Shown here piece by piece: positions 11,401 through 24,735 of a stretch of 64,000 bases of DNA. A program made the translations under genes and the position numbers. Positions within the stretch are counted from its first letter, which is position 1; every line of letters begins with the position of its first letter. Origin of the DNA: Arcuatula senhousia (Eukaryota > Mollusca > Bivalvia > Mytilida > Mytilidae); NCBI GenBank assembly GCA_963971305.1, contig OZ020308.1:22907275-22971274 (forward strand), in the 5' to 3' direction. Under the pieces are notes generated by a model, which searched no databases, had not been told where the DNA came from, and saw only the letters and a list, made by a program, of their open reading frames with translations.

Positions 11401-11705
11401 GAAAAATGTTGCTGCGGCTGTAAACAACTCATTTTCTGATGTATAGAACCATTGTCGTGAACGGGATGCAGGCTAAATACGAAGATAAAGCATACTTGTG
11501 GTAATTGCCATTAAAATCAGATGCAGATTTGTCTTATATTTGAAAATATTTCTGTTGTTTCAAAAGATTAAAAAAAAAATAATAATAATTTGAACCCATA
11601 TATTTGTACACAAAGAATAGTTAAACTGAAACTTACTTGGTTGCACCAACTCAAAAGTCCACCAACTGCAGCAGATTTTATCCATTCTACAAAATCAAGC
11701 ACACT

Positions 11706-11957
11706 TAATATGCTTCCGAAGGGAGCGATAATGGTAGAAATGTCAATATTTTAGTTGTACAATGAGCTGATTTTTCCTTCCACGCGCTTGTTTTCCCGAA
11801 CTTTCGGCGTCTTTTTAAGGTTTTTATTTTTGAACATTTTAGACGTCATAAAACATTCACGTAACCCACAATAAAAGCTAGTTTGTTTTTATTTGCGAAC
11901 CAAAAAAAAATAAATTAGTTGAAACCTCAGGAGCGTAACAGGTTTTACCTGCCTCAT
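11706..11957 (+). repeat. Family L repeat, left half of the TA target site
   Basis: Begins 'atgcttccgaagggagcgat' and ends 'taacaggttttacctgcctc-ata'. The terminal 'cctcata' is followed immediately by the first 3.6-kb TIR element. Confidence 0.7.
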
Positions 11958-11958
11958 A

Positions 11959-14900
11959 CAGTACGCCCAGGGACTTGTGACTACTATAGTCCCAATCCGA
12001 CATGTCGGAAATCATAAATCCGACATTTTTATGGTAGGTAATCACAGCATGATCGACACTTGGTCAGACTGGGTCAGAGGTCATAAATCACCTAACCTAA
12101 TTGGAAAACAGGTAAGAGATCGTAATTGGTTTACCTGTAAAAACGGTGAACCATAATTAAGTGATTTAGAGAAATTCGTTAGATTGTTTAAGTAAATTAG
12201 TATTTAATATTTTGAGGTTTCTTATTTCAATGTACGGAATATCAATATTACATGTTGTTCTTGCAAGTTTGGTGTCGGTAAAACGGACAAGGAATGCAAA
12301 AAATGACCAAAACTTAAATTATGTGTTTTATAAGTTTTCAAATCTGAATATCTTTGGAATTTCTTTTATAAATAAGGATTGAAATCAATAAATTAATTAA
12401 TAGCAGTTATTTTCTTGCATCATTTTATTTCAGGCCAGTCTCTTTCCCGGATCTTTTAAAATCCCGGTTCAACGAAGTTGCGTACATTAAACAATGTAAT
12501 CATGCATTCGTCTAATCCAATAAATCATTTACTAGATCACTCATTTTCCTCTTTATGCTGTACAATGCAAGATACTTCTTAAAATGATGCAAATTCAAGG
12601 AAAGTTCGTCAATATGTATATGTTTGCTATTCTTAGTACGGGGCCAACATCAATTTGCATAAATCAGTTACAAGTCTATTTTTAGAACACTACAAATGTT
12701 TAAATTTGTGATGGAACATTTTGCCTTAATTTGATATTATAAATTTTAAATGATAATTTGTAACAAAAACCTTATTTATTTACTAAAAATATTCAATTTC
12801 ACACGAATATTCGTAATTCTTTAAAGACTGATCAGCCGCTAACGTTAACTTTGTCGCAAGTCCCGATTGGTGATTTGACGTTTGAAAATATTTTTTTGTA
12901 TTCTTTCCAAAAAGATTATAAGATATAACCTGTTTAATACAATTTCGAAATAATTTTCACAATCGTTTCTGTTCATTTCATTTCAGTCAAAATCATCGTC
13001 GTTTTTAAATGAATGAAAAATCCGCAGAAGTTAACTTTGTCGCAAGCCTTTGATTGCCGTCTTTCAGTTATGCATTTGAGAAATCTGCTTTATAATTCTA
13101 AATGATAATTTGTTACAAAAACCTAATTCATCTACTTAAAATATTCAATTTGTCACAAATATAATGTACGTAATTCTTTAAAGACTGATCAGCCGCCTAC
13201 GTTAACTTTGGCGCAAGTCCCGATCGGTGGACTTTGACGCTTGAAAATATTTTTGTCTTTCCATAAAGTTCACAAGATATTAACTGTTTAAAACAATTTC
13301 GAAATATTCATTTTAACAATCGTTTCTGTTCATTTCATTTCAGTCAAAATCATCGTCGTTTTTAAGTGAATGAAAAATCTGCAGAAGTTAACTTTGTCGC
13401 AAGCCTTTGATTGCCGTCTTTCAGTTATGCATTTGAGAATTAGAAATCTGCTTTATAATTTTAAATGATTATTTGTTACAAAAACCTCATTCATCTACTT
13501 AAAATATTCAATTTGTCACAAATATAATGTACGTAATTCTTAAAAGACTGATCAGCCGCTTACGTTAACTTTGGCGCAAGTCCCGATCGGTGGACTTTGA
13601 CGCTTGAAAATATTTTTTTCTTTCCATAAAATTCATAAGATATTAACTGTTTAATACAATTTCGAAATAATAATTTTAACAATCGTTTCTGTTCATCTCA
13701 TTTCAGTCAAATTCATCGTCGTTTTTAAATGAAATGAATGAAAAATCCGTAGAAGTTAACTTTGTCGCAAGCCTTTGACTGCCGTCTAAACGGTCTTTCA
13801 GTTATGAATTTTAGAATTAGAAAGCAGTTTTCCGAATAAAAGATTACAAAACGTTTTTGATGTGTGTATTTTAAATTAGGCAGATATTGATTTGTTAATT
13901 ATCATAAGCAAATTGCTTTTAATAATTTAAACTGTGTCGCAAGTGCCGGCCACGGGTCTAGTCGATATACAAATTAAATTTTAAAAGATCATAAAACGTT
14001 TCCGGTGTGTCCATTAATTACCTCATCCAAAGTCAGGTTTTGGGGATGAGTTAATTAGGTTGATAGTTTATACTGATATTATAAATTGCGTAAAAATTAT
14101 AATTGATAGTGTAATCAATTTAAGAATAACGGAAGGAGCAAGGTTAAACAAGATTTAAAGACCATAAATTAATCTTTGTCAATTATTCATTTATAGGGAA
14201 TCGGCATATAATTTTCCTGTTAACGGGAATAAATGATACAAAAATAATGTTTTTGTAGACCTGACTGTCAGATGTTTCGGAAATGTTTCGGAATTGAAAA
14301 TAATTTTGAAATGGGGACTGTTTTAAAATACCAAAGCGATACGAAGAACGGTAAATTTGGTAACGTGGAAATTTAACCTCTCATCAGCAGCATTCGAATA
14401 AAAACATTGGAAAGTCAGAAACAAAACAAAAAAATAATAAAGGAAAAGAACTCAATCCCCAAAACATAGATATCAGTGAATCTAAACCCTGGCCCGAGCT
14501 ATATTGTAACTATTCTTGCATACATGCAAACTTCGGGTCTATAAAAACTATTTGCATTCTTTCGAATTTACCAATAAACTAAAATAATTACAAACTAGGG
14601 ATTTATTGTTTCTGGATAAAAGCAGATATAATTACACTTTAATTCATATTCGATGGCAAAAGCGTAGTATATAATTAAAATCGTACAATAATATTAATTC
14701 TGAACGTTCAAGATTGGTGAATGAAGGACTTTTTGGTATTTGAAAAAAAGACTATTTTCACGTAAACTGACAAGTTCTTATTTCCGATCGTATTTATTAA
14801 CACATATTTATAAAGTTTACCAAAAAGTAAATGAGTTATATTATAAACTAAAGGTGTCCGCCATGCATGGTACAGGGCCGCGTAATCTTGCTGACAGTCG

Positions 14901-15564
14901 TTTGTCAAACCGGCGGCCACGGCTGCAAGAAAGCAATGTGGCAGAATGAATAATTATGTCTGGGTCTTTTTGACTAAGTTCTATTTCCTTCAAGTGACAT
15001 TTGTAGAAAGAAATGAAGTATTAAACTTATACAAAAGAGTATACATCGCCAATACGTGATTGACGGCTATGTCTGAGGATAAAGTTTTCAACATCGTTGC
15101 ATGACCGCTTCACGGGTCTTGAAAAATAAAATGAATAAGGTTAAAAGTAAATTGTATAACATTTCAAGTAGTGTAAAGCTGTATCATAACCTCTAAAAAT
15201 CCCTTTTCATAGACTCATCCAATCTGAAATCCAATCGAAGGCATAATACATTGGAACATCGTTGCTTGACCGCTTTTACGGGTCTTCCAACGAAAATATC
15301 TTATATATTAATTAATACCTTCAATTTGGAAATGAACAGACATAATTAATAATAACCTTTTCAATTTTACTTATCACTCAATTTAAATCACATAAGTGTT
15401 GACAGGTAACATTAATTAAGTTAATCAGGTACATATTTATGACCTCTGGTCAGGCTGGCTGACCGGGACATTAGGTAATAAAACCACAGGTGTCAAAATT
15501 GTCGGATTCGCCGGACACCTTGTCGAATTGGGACAATGGTAGTCATAAGTCCCTAGGCGTACTG
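11959..15564. mobile_element. 3.6-kb TIR element, TA-flanked, copy 1 of a tandem pair
   Basis: Ends are CAGTACGCCCAGGGACTT at the left and the reverse complement CAGTACGCCTAGGGACTT at the right. The terminal inverted repeat is strong over about 45 bp, with weaker similarity out to 'gaggtcataaat' about 110 bp in. It is flanked by TA (11957-11958 and 15565-15566). The interior holds three direct units of about 360 bp that begin at 12827, 13184 and 13547 ('actgatcagccgct-aacgttaactttg-cgcaagtc'). Further in are repeated 'acatcgttgc-tgaccgctt-tacgggtctt' motifs near 15090-15120 and 15255-15285. No transposase ORF is present, so it is non-autonomous. CAGT ends plus a TA target suggest Tc1/mariner mobilisation (inferred). 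Confidence 0.8.
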
Positions 15565-15566
15565 TA

Positions 15567-18500
15567 CAGTACGCCCAGGGACTTGTGACTACTATAGTCC
15601 CAATCCGACATGTGGGAAATCATAAATCCGACATTTTTATGGTAGGTAATCACAGCATGATCGACACTTGGTCAGACTGGGTCAGAGGTCATAAATCACC
15701 TAACAGGTAAGAGATTGTAATTGGTTTACCTGTAAAAACGGTGAACCATAATTAAGTGATTTAGAGAAATTCGTTAGATTGTTTAAGTAAATTGGTATTT
15801 AATATTTTGAGGTTTCTTATTTCAATGTACGGAATATCAATATTACATGTTGTTCTTGCAAGTTTGGTGTCGGTAAAACGGACAAGGAATGCAAAAAATG
15901 ACCAAAACTTAAATTATGTGTTTTATAAGTTTTCAATTCTGAATATCTTTGGAATTTCTTTTATAAATAAGGATTGAAATCAATAAATTAATTAATAGCA
16001 GTTATTTTCTTGCATCATTTTATTTCAGGCCAGTCTTTTTCCCGGATCTCTAAACAAACTTATTTTAAAATCCCGGTTCAACGAAGTTGCGTACATTAAA
16101 CAATGTAATCATGCATTCCTCTAATCCAATAAATCATTTACTAGATCACTCTTTTTCCTCTTTATACTGTACAATGCAAGATACTTCTTAAAATGATGCA
16201 AATTCAAGGAAAGTTCGTTCAATATGTAAATGTTTGCTATTCTTAGTACGGGGCCAACATCAATTTGCATAAATCAATAATACCTGCTCAGTTACAAGTC
16301 TATTTTTAGAACACTACAAATGTTATTTGTGCTGGAACATTTTGCCGTAATTTGATATTATAAATTTTAAATGATAATTTGTAACAAAAACCTTATTTAT
16401 TTACAAAAAATATTCAATTTGTCACAAATATTCGTAATTCTTTAAAGACTGATCAGCCGCTAACGTTAACTTTGTCGTAAGTCCCGATCGGTGGTTTGAC
16501 GTTTGAAAATATTTTTTTATTCTTTCCAAAAAGTTTATAAGATATTAATTGTTTAATACAATTTCGAAATATTAATTTTCACAGTCGTTTCTGTTCATTT
16601 CATTTCAGTCAAAATCATCGTCGTTTTTAAGTGAATGAAAAATCCGCAGAAGTTCACTTTGTCCCAAGCCTTGATTGCCGTCTTTCAGTTATGCATTTGA
16701 GAATTAGAAATCTGCTTTATAATTCTAAATGATAATTTGTTACAAAAACCTAATTCATCTACTAAAAATATTCAATTTGTCACAAATATAATGTACGAAA
16801 TTCTTAAAAGACTGATCAGCCGCTTACGTTAACTTTGGCGCAAGTCCCGACCGGTGGTCTTTGACGCTTGAAAATATTTTTGTCTTTCCATAAAGTTCAT
16901 AAGATATTAACTGTTTAATACAATTTCGAAATATTAATTTTCACAATCGTTTCTGTTCATTTCATTTCAGTCAAAATCATCGTCGTTTTTAAGTGAATGA
17001 AAAATCTGTAGAAGTTAACTTTGTCGCAAGCCTTTGACTGCCGTCTAAACGGTCTTTCAGTTATGAATTTTAGAATTAGAAAGCAGTTTTCCGAATAAAA
17101 GATTACAAAACGTTTTTGGTGTGAGTATTTAAAATTAGGCAGATATTGATTTGTTAATTATCATAAGCTAATTGCTTTTAATAATTTAAACTGTGTCGCA
17201 AGTGCCGGCCACGGGTCAAGTCGTATACAACTTAAATTTAAAAGATCATAAAACGTTTCCGGTGTGTCCATTAATTACCTCATCCAAAGTCAGGTTTTGG
17301 GGATGAGTTAATTAGGTTGATAGTTTATACTGATATTATAAATTGCATAAAAATTATAATTGATAGTGTAATCAATTTAAGAATAACGGAAGTAGCAAGG
17401 TTAAACAAGATTTAAAGACCATAAATTAATCTTTGCCAAATATTCATTTATAGGGAATCGGCATATAATTTTGCTGTTTACGGGAATAAATGATACAAAA
17501 ATAATGTTTTTGTAGACCTGACTGTCAGATGTTTCGGAAATGATTCGGAATTGAAAATAATTTTGAAAATGGGACTGTTTTAAAATACCAAAGCGATACG
17601 AAGAACGGTAAATTTGGTAACGTGGAAATTTAACCTCTCATCAGCATCATTCGAATAAAAACATTGGAAGGTCAGAAACAAAACAAAAAAATAATAAAGG
17701 AAAAGAACTCAATCCCCAAAATATAGATATCAGTGAATCTAATCCCTGGCCCGAGCTATATTGTAACTATTCTTGCATACATTCAAACTTCGGGTCTATA
17801 AAAAACTATTTGCATTCTTTCGAATTTACCAACAAACTAAAATAATTACAAACCATGGATTTATTGTTTCTGGATAAAAGCAGATATAATTACACTTTAA
17901 TTCATATTCGATGGCAAAAGCGTAGTATATAATTAAAATCGTACAATAATATTAATTCTGAACGTTCAAGATTGGTGAATGAAGGACTTTTTGGTATTTG
18001 AAAAAAAGACTATTTTCACGTAAACTGATAAGTTCTTATTTCCGATCGTATTTATTAACACATATTTATAAAGTTTACCAAAAAGTAAATGAGTTATATT
18101 ATAAACTAAAGGTGTCCGCCATGCATGGTACAGGGCCGCGTAATCTTGCTGACAGTCGTTTGTCAAACCGGCGGCCACGGCTGCAAGAAAGCAATGTGGC
18201 AGAATGAATAATTATGTCTGGGTCTTTTTGACTAAGTTCTATTTCCTTCTAGTGACATTTGTAGAAAGAAATGAAGTATTAAACTTATACAAAAGAGTAT
18301 ACATCGCCAATACGTGATTGACGGCTATGAGGATAAAGTTTTCAACATCGTTGCATGACCGCTTTACGGGTCTTGAAAAATAAAATGAATAAGGTTAAAA
18401 GTAAATTGTATAACATTTCAAGTAGTGTAAAGCTGTAGCATAACCTCTAAAAATCCTTTTTCATAGACACTTCCAATCTGAAATCCAATCGAAGGCAAAA

Positions 18501-18822
18501 TTAATACATTGGAACATCGTTGCTTGACCGCTTTTACGGGTCTTCCAACAAAAATATCTTATATAATAATTAACACCTTCAATTTGGAAATGAACAGACA
18601 TAATTAGTAATAACCTTTTCAATTTTACTTATCACTCAATCTAAATCACATAAGTGTTGACAGGTAACATTAATTAAGTTAATCAGGTACATATTTATGA
18701 CCTCTGGTCAGGCTGGCTGACCGGGACATTAGGTAATAAAACCACAGGTGTCAAAATTGTCGGATTCGCCGGACACCTTGTCGGATTGGGACAATGGTAG
18801 TCATAAGTCCCTGGGCGTACTG
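15567..18822. mobile_element. 3.26-kb TIR element, TA-flanked, copy 2 of the tandem pair
   Basis: Near-identical to copy 1 through its whole length but about 350 bp shorter, because it has only two of the about 360-bp internal units (starts at 16447 and 16810). It shares the single TA at 15565-15566 with copy 1, and a TA follows at 18823-18824. At the junction the two inverted ends meet as a near-perfect palindrome, CTAGGCGTACTG-TA-CAGTACGCCCAG. Small open frames (for example 17998-18207 and its minus shadow) are conserved only because the whole element is. Confidence 0.8.
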
Positions 18823-18824
18823 TA

Positions 18825-19402
18825 TTATGCACCCGAAGGGAGCGAAATGGTAGAAATGTCAAATACTATGAGCTGAATTTTCCTTCAACGTCCGGTTTAG
18901 CACACGCTTGTTTTCCCTAACTTTCGGAGTCTTTTTAAGGTTTTTATTTTTGAAAATTTTAGACGTCATTAAATGCTCTCATAACCCACAAGAAAAGCCA
19001 GTTTGTTTTTATTTTAGAACCCCCCAAAAAATTAAATTAAGAAACTTCAGGAGCGTAACAGGTTTTACCTGTCTTATATTACACTCACGAAGTGAGCTAT
19101 AATGGTAGAAATGTCAACAATTTAGTTGTACTATGAGCTGATTTTTCTTTCAACGTCCGGTATTTCAGGCTTGTTTTCCTGAAATTTCAGTGTCTTTTTA
19201 ACGCTTATCTATCTGAAAATTTCAAACGTCTTTAAGCGCACATGGGACCTGGAACTGGCTTAAGAAAAGCTAGCATTTTTTTTATTTTCAAATACAAATT
19301 GTTTCAATTCATAAACATTTTAAAATTTATATAGCATGACAAATATTTAAAGATATGTTGTATTGTAACTTCGGGAGCGTCACAGTTTAAACCTGCCTCA
19401 TA
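18825..19402 (+). repeat. Family L repeats: right half of TA target, and one further copy
   Basis: The first copy starts 'ttatgcacccgaagggagcg' and ends 'aggagcgtaacaggttttac-ctgtcttatatta' near 19079. The second starts 'cactcacgaagtgagctata' and ends 'ttcgggagcgtcacagttta-aacctgcctcatatta' near 19402. Together with 11706-11957 they show an array that the TIR elements split at TA. Confidence 0.7.
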
Positions 19403-20345
19403 TTAAGTACATTTGTATATGAAGCTCTTTCCAGTCTTGGCATCTGAACTTTTGAGTTGTGCGAAAATGGTTTATAATCATATTGCCCTAAAAGCTTGTG
19501 AAGTTGACAAAATAAAAATCCATTCCACGGGTTGATGGGGCGAGTTAATTTGGGACAGTGTAATAGTATTTCCTGCCATTTTTGTGCATGTGCAGCCTTT
19601 TTCAAAAACTTCCAAAATCTGAAAAAGACCTGCACACATGTCAGTCAGGGATCATTCTTATATGAGTGAATTTATTTCACTTGGAAAAGTGAAATCTAAT
19701 CACTGATATAGGTGAATACAGTTTTGGGTGAATACATTTCACTTGTTCGAGTGAACTTTTAATTTATCAAAATAAGATAGCCACTAAAAACAATTTCTTT
19801 TTATTTGGTGCATTTAAGAACAAATTTACAATGTCTACACTTCATTAGTATCATTATAGAGATAGCTTGTCTGATAAATTAAATTTCTTCTTCAAAGACA
19901 CAATAAGTACAAATTTATAGCCATTTAATTTCTCAAGGGACCTATTTTCAAAGCTTTTGCGCCCTCTCAAATTCTTCTGCGCCCAGATAATTTTGATTGA
20001 TATATAAAGTTTCAATTTCGATCTAAAGAAGAAAAATACTGCTGACCACATGAAAAAATTGTATAACATCATTACAGATGATCAAAGATTTAACATTTTG
20101 CCTAAAATCACTTGTATAAGTGATTTTATCTTGTTAAGAAATCCTGTCTACTTGTGGAAGTGAATTTGTATAACTGGAACAGGTGAATTAAATACACTGC
20201 TACAAGGGTGATCCCTGACTGCATGTAAGGCAGAACAATTTTTCTCTGATTATATTTTGGGTCTTGTGTAATTTGGCAGACTCTGTACTTTAACAGTGTA
20301 ATAAGCGAGCAAAGCAGAGCTTTTTGTGTGACATTTTTTTAAACT
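19403..20345 (-). repeat. Family N block, inverted relative to 9.0-9.4 kb
   Basis: The reverse complement matches 9000-9420 block by block (a 'gggaaatactac-acatcgtccca' type block, then 'cccatcaacccatatggaat', and 'cagagtctgc-aaattgca-gagacccaaaatat'). It is interrupted by the MITE at 19642-20221. Confidence 0.6.
19642..20221. mobile_element. MITE, TIR CAGTCAGGGATCA, 5-bp target duplication CATGT
   Basis: The left end CAGTCAGGGATCATTCTT and the right end (reverse complement CAGTCAGGGATCACCCTT) match, with CATGT at 19637-19641 and 20222-20226. The interior is AT-rich with repeated 'cacttg-acaagtga' palindromes ('gaatttatttcacttggaaa', 'cacttgtataagtgatttta', 'acttgtggaagtgaattt'). Confidence 0.8.
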
Positions 20346-20779
20346 CAACCAACATTATAGTCAGAGATCCCACTTGTACAAGTAAACAGATTTTAACTTC
20401 TATATTTAAACTTTTAAGTGCTAAAATTGTCCTCCTGACTTAGTATTCAATCCCAACTCTGAAGTGCAGTAAGCTCTTTTGGTGAACATTATAAATTCCA
20501 CATCACTGCTATTATTGTCACATGTGCAGATGACTGCATATCAACAGGTGTATGAACATTTTAAAACCAAAGACCAAACATTTGTAAAACGAGATCCAAC
20601 AATAATGATTTTTTGTTTAATTTTAAGTGATATAATTGTTTCTTTTTCATTGATTTGTAATATTGTCTTTTTTTATTATTATTGCAAAGTTGTAGCCCAT
20701 GTATGTAAGGTAAATCTCAATATTCTTTATATTTTGTAGAAGAAGAACAAAATTGAGACAACAACTAATCTGAATCAAG

Positions 20780-22970
20780 ATGACTTCAGGAGCAGCAATA
20801 CACAAAAGAAATCTTGATAGTGCTATATTATTTATGCAACAAGAACATGCAGACACATTGAAAGGGTTGCACAAAGAAATAGAAAATCTACAGAAAAAAT
20901 GTTCAGGTAGTGCCATAATGAAAAAATGCTAGATTCATGTATAGGTTTTATACCTCAAAATAGCTTAATTTTTTATCGATTTTTCAGTATATGTACAGCA
21001 AAGACTGCATGTAAGATTAAAAAATAAACTGTAGCAGGAACTAGATATACTAATTTCTTATTTATTTTTATTTATAATTCTTTTATGTTAAGTTCTGCTT
21101 TTTTCCGTTTTTGTACTCAGTCCATTTTAGGTTAATATCACTAACACCTTTGCAGGTTGCCTCAAATCTCATACGAAATATAATTAAAATTTAACTAAAA
21201 TTATTCATCAACATGTCAGTTGAGGGGAACAATTGGGATAATGTTCTTACTCAAAATGCATTTTGAACGCAAAAAATTCATACCGCAAAAACCCTGATAA
21301 TATGCTGTTTGAGCTGTACATATACTAAGATTGTCTTCAAGAAAGTTCAAACTGTTTCTATTATCTGTTAAAGTTTCATTTCTTCCCTAATATCAAATCA
21401 CCTTAGATTGAAAATTCCAAATGATAAATGGTATGCTTCATTGATATAATATTGTCTATTTCTTGATTTTCAGAACTGACTTTTCAGTTGAATATGCAGG
21501 GTATTGGAGCAGACTTCTTAGTCTCAGGTAAGATTAATGTGATTTTAAGTAAAAATAAGTTGGACATCAGTTTTTGTGTATTGAGAATAAAGTGCATAAT
21601 ATTTTAGTTTAATAAGATCATAGTAGAAACCAATGCAAAAGTTCATATTGATTGGGAAATTAAATTCATTGTTCACGTGACAAATGAAAATTAATACTTC
21701 AAAGTATCTTACTTCAAGAACACCAAACAAACAGGAAAAGTAAAGAAAAGAACATTCATATACTTTCTTATTGCCATTACCAGTATAAATGATGCACAGT
21801 GAAAAAAAGAAGAAGATGAATGATAGCTAGGGTCTTCAACATGTTCAAGAATTTTAAGTGTTGGGAACAAATGGCAAAGAACATTTGCACCTTCAAATTA
21901 AAAACATGCCAAATTATTATAGTAAAGCCAGTGTTAACTCTAAAATAAATACACCAAAAACCTGTCCAAAGCAGACTATTTAAAGACTCGATCCTTATAT
22001 CTTTATTTATTCTAAACCTGTTGAAATGAAAAACTGCATGTCTATACAAAACTTTATTTTCAATCCAAAAGGCATTCTTTATAAGACAGGGGAAAGAATT
22101 AAAAATCAGTATATTTTCTTTTATATAACATGTGTGAAATTTGAATAAACTTTTTAACTATTATCTATAATAATTCCTTTTCATTCATAATCAGATTCAG
22201 GATCTCGAACTAGTGAATTAGAAGAAAATCTAAAAATGGAAGTGCATAAATCTCGACAACTTCAACTAGAAATAGAGAAAAAAGAAAAACACTACAAAGA
22301 TCTTGAAATTGCAAATAAGAAACAGAAAATGAAGTTTTTGGATGAAAATCGGAAAACAGCACAAGAAATTGACAGACTTAAAGCAGAAAACGAATCAAAA
22401 GCAAATCAAGTGGCATACCTTACTAGTGAACTTCACAAACTTAAAAGAATGCAGTTAGAACAAAATAACGAGAGAAAAGCATTTGTGGCTGAAGCTCACA
22501 ACACAGGATCAAAAGCCTATGTAGCCGAAGCTAGGATTTTGCCCATGCCTCCAAAAGAGCCAGTGACTCTGAAAATAAGGAGGGGAAATCTGAGGCACAT
22601 TAAACCACAGACCAATAAGGAAGAATTGGATAAACATCCATTAAGAGTCAGCTCCGGAAGTTCCAGTACACGTTCAGATTCCCCAGTGCATGAAACAGCC
22701 AAAGCTTTCTTACGGCATGAACGTGAGCCCACCATTGAAATCCCTAAAGAAAGTTGTCCCCTTCCTCCAATAAGGTCAGCACCTGGTGCTGAAAGAAGTA
22801 GTTCAAAGCGTGTGTATTTTCAAAATGTCACTCCAGATGCCCATCAGAGTCGACCAAAGGGACATAAGATGACCTCAAAGGAACAAGAAGTCAAACTCTT
22901 AGCTGTAAACAAAGTTTCTGACCAATGGGCATCAAGAGCCCAGGAATCTCATAGCTCAGAATATAACTAA
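20780..22970 (+). CDS. CCDC92: CCDC92 (coiled-coil domain-containing protein 92) orthologue
   Basis: Three coding exons join in phase: 20780-20906 (exon opens at 20740 after 'attttgtag'), 21474-21527 and 22195-22970, giving 318 residues. The human protein is of similar size. The N-terminal block LFMQQEHADTLKGLHKEI, then LQKKC-ELTFQL, matches the conserved CCDC92 head. A long coiled coil follows (about residues 62-155), ending in VAYLTSELHKLKR as in vertebrates. The C-terminal half is Ser/Pro/Lys-rich and finishes near EVKLLAVNKVS, again conserved. Family knowledge: the vertebrate protein sits at centrioles and cilia and binds CEP164; there is no catalytic domain. A first non-coding exon may lie near 11.4-11.5 kb, making a 9-kb intron that holds the TIR-element array. 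Confidence 0.9.
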
Positions 22971-23960
22971 CTTATACAGAAGTATGTCTGTTTCCTACAG
23001 TCAAACATCAATACATTCTGATATACAGTTGTCTCCTCCTGACGTTCTATTTCAAGAACTGGAAAATAGACTTTTTTATTCTTTTCTTTTTACAAAATGC
23101 AATCTCCTTATCATTATTACATGACATTTTGGCATTTTTATCTATATTGCAAAGTGTGATAAATTAAGTTACTGTGATTTAATTTTAATTTTTTTAGATA
23201 CACATGTACTTGTATCTTTCTTTTTAAGATAGCTTTTTTTTCCAATTTGACCAATGTTACAAACACAACATGAATGTGTGTTAGCTTGTTACAACAAGGG
23301 CATGTTATTTTATAATCCATATTTGGCTGTGTCTGTCTGTCCATCATGTTTTAGTATAGGACTCAATGTTTATAAAGGTTTTTTTTGGTATCATGGACAT
23401 TTTTATTATATAGAGAATTGGTAACTAAGTATCAGTGTAATGCTGCCAGTCCTACTGTTGTAGGGCTAGTCGAAAGAAAAAAAATATGGGGGTTGAAATA
23501 CACTGTTTTTATAAGGTCAAACCATACAATGAATTTGAACATTTAAACCTAAGTTTGCTCAAGATGAAATCTTTTCTCTGTAAAGGATAAATTTAGGAAG
23601 GTCTTCATTGTTAATTAACTTATATTAAGTAATATTGTTGCTGTCTCTTGTCTTTAATACCATAATACATCAGCAAATTTTTGGGGTCGTATTAAAAATC
23701 ATTTTATATCTCTAACTAGGGAAAAGTAAAACAAATGGAAGCAGACATATTTTTTGTATTTCTAATTACTCTCTATAGCTGTTTTGAAGTATCACTTTTT
23801 TTTAAATCTTACTTTCACTTCTACATTTTATTATATTATAATGGTGCATTTTTTAATTTGTTTTTTATTTGTTCGTGTGTACTTGTGATATTTTATTTTC
23901 TTCCAACATATTTTTTCTAACTTTCTGCTTCTGCTTAATAAGCTTTGAAAAATAAACACA
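22971..23960 (+). other. CCDC92 3' untranslated region (inferred)
   Basis: AT-rich sequence after the stop with no other gene. A canonical AATAAA at about 23951 ('gaaaaataaacacac') is a candidate poly(A) signal. The true end is not determinable from sequence. Confidence 0.35.
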
Positions 23961-24735
23961 CAAGTTCCTTAAAAAAAAATAAAATGTTAACTAAATGCAT
24001 AGAGTCATACAATATTTTATACAATTTTTATAAGCTGACCGACCTGAAAAGCCTTTTAAGGTCTGCAAGTTGTGAACATCGTTTTTACTGATTTGATAAA
24101 AAGGCCTAAAAATAAAATCCGTCCAGAAATATTTTATTTATTAATCTTTTATTTTAAGAATACTGTACAGACATACATGATTTCATATAGATCTTTCTTG
24201 TGATATGTATATGTTTTTGTTCCTTGATATGTTTTCAAACTCAAAATTCAAATTTCTTCAATTTTGATGACAGTATATATAACATACTCGAGTTTAAGGT
24301 CTTTCATTTATGACAATTAGATGGCATTATAAATTAGTAAATAACATACTTCATTACTTGAGTTAAAAGCCTTTAAATGAAAATATAGAACAGAAAGAAT
24401 ATAATTCTAGTTATATTGTGGTATCCCCTTTAAAAGGTGCTCACAGCCATACACCATCTTCACACATAAATAAGCCAAATGTACACATGTTAGTGTTGTA
24501 TTGTGTTCTGTTTCTACAGTGTACATATATCATATTGCACCAAAAATGTAAAATTTAACATCACTTATAAATAACTTATTTTGTTGCTTATTTTTGCCAA
24601 TTGATACTAAGTATTACTTATTTTAGGGCTCATATTACTAATCTTATTCTGTTTAAAAAAAAACGTATTTAAATAAATGTTTGCATTTGGATATTAAATT
24701 CAGGGTGACATTGGTTAAACAAGGTATTAATTAAA
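23961..24735. other. Intergenic, nothing recognised
   Basis: AT-rich sequence without ORFs or clear repeats. Confidence 0.35.

Noticed and set aside
14708..18207. 69-70-codon ORFs on both strands, conserved between 14.7 and 18.0 kb
   Set aside because: They are the same stretch of the tandem TIR element seen twice. Conservation follows from recent duplication, both strands are equally open, and no domain is visible.
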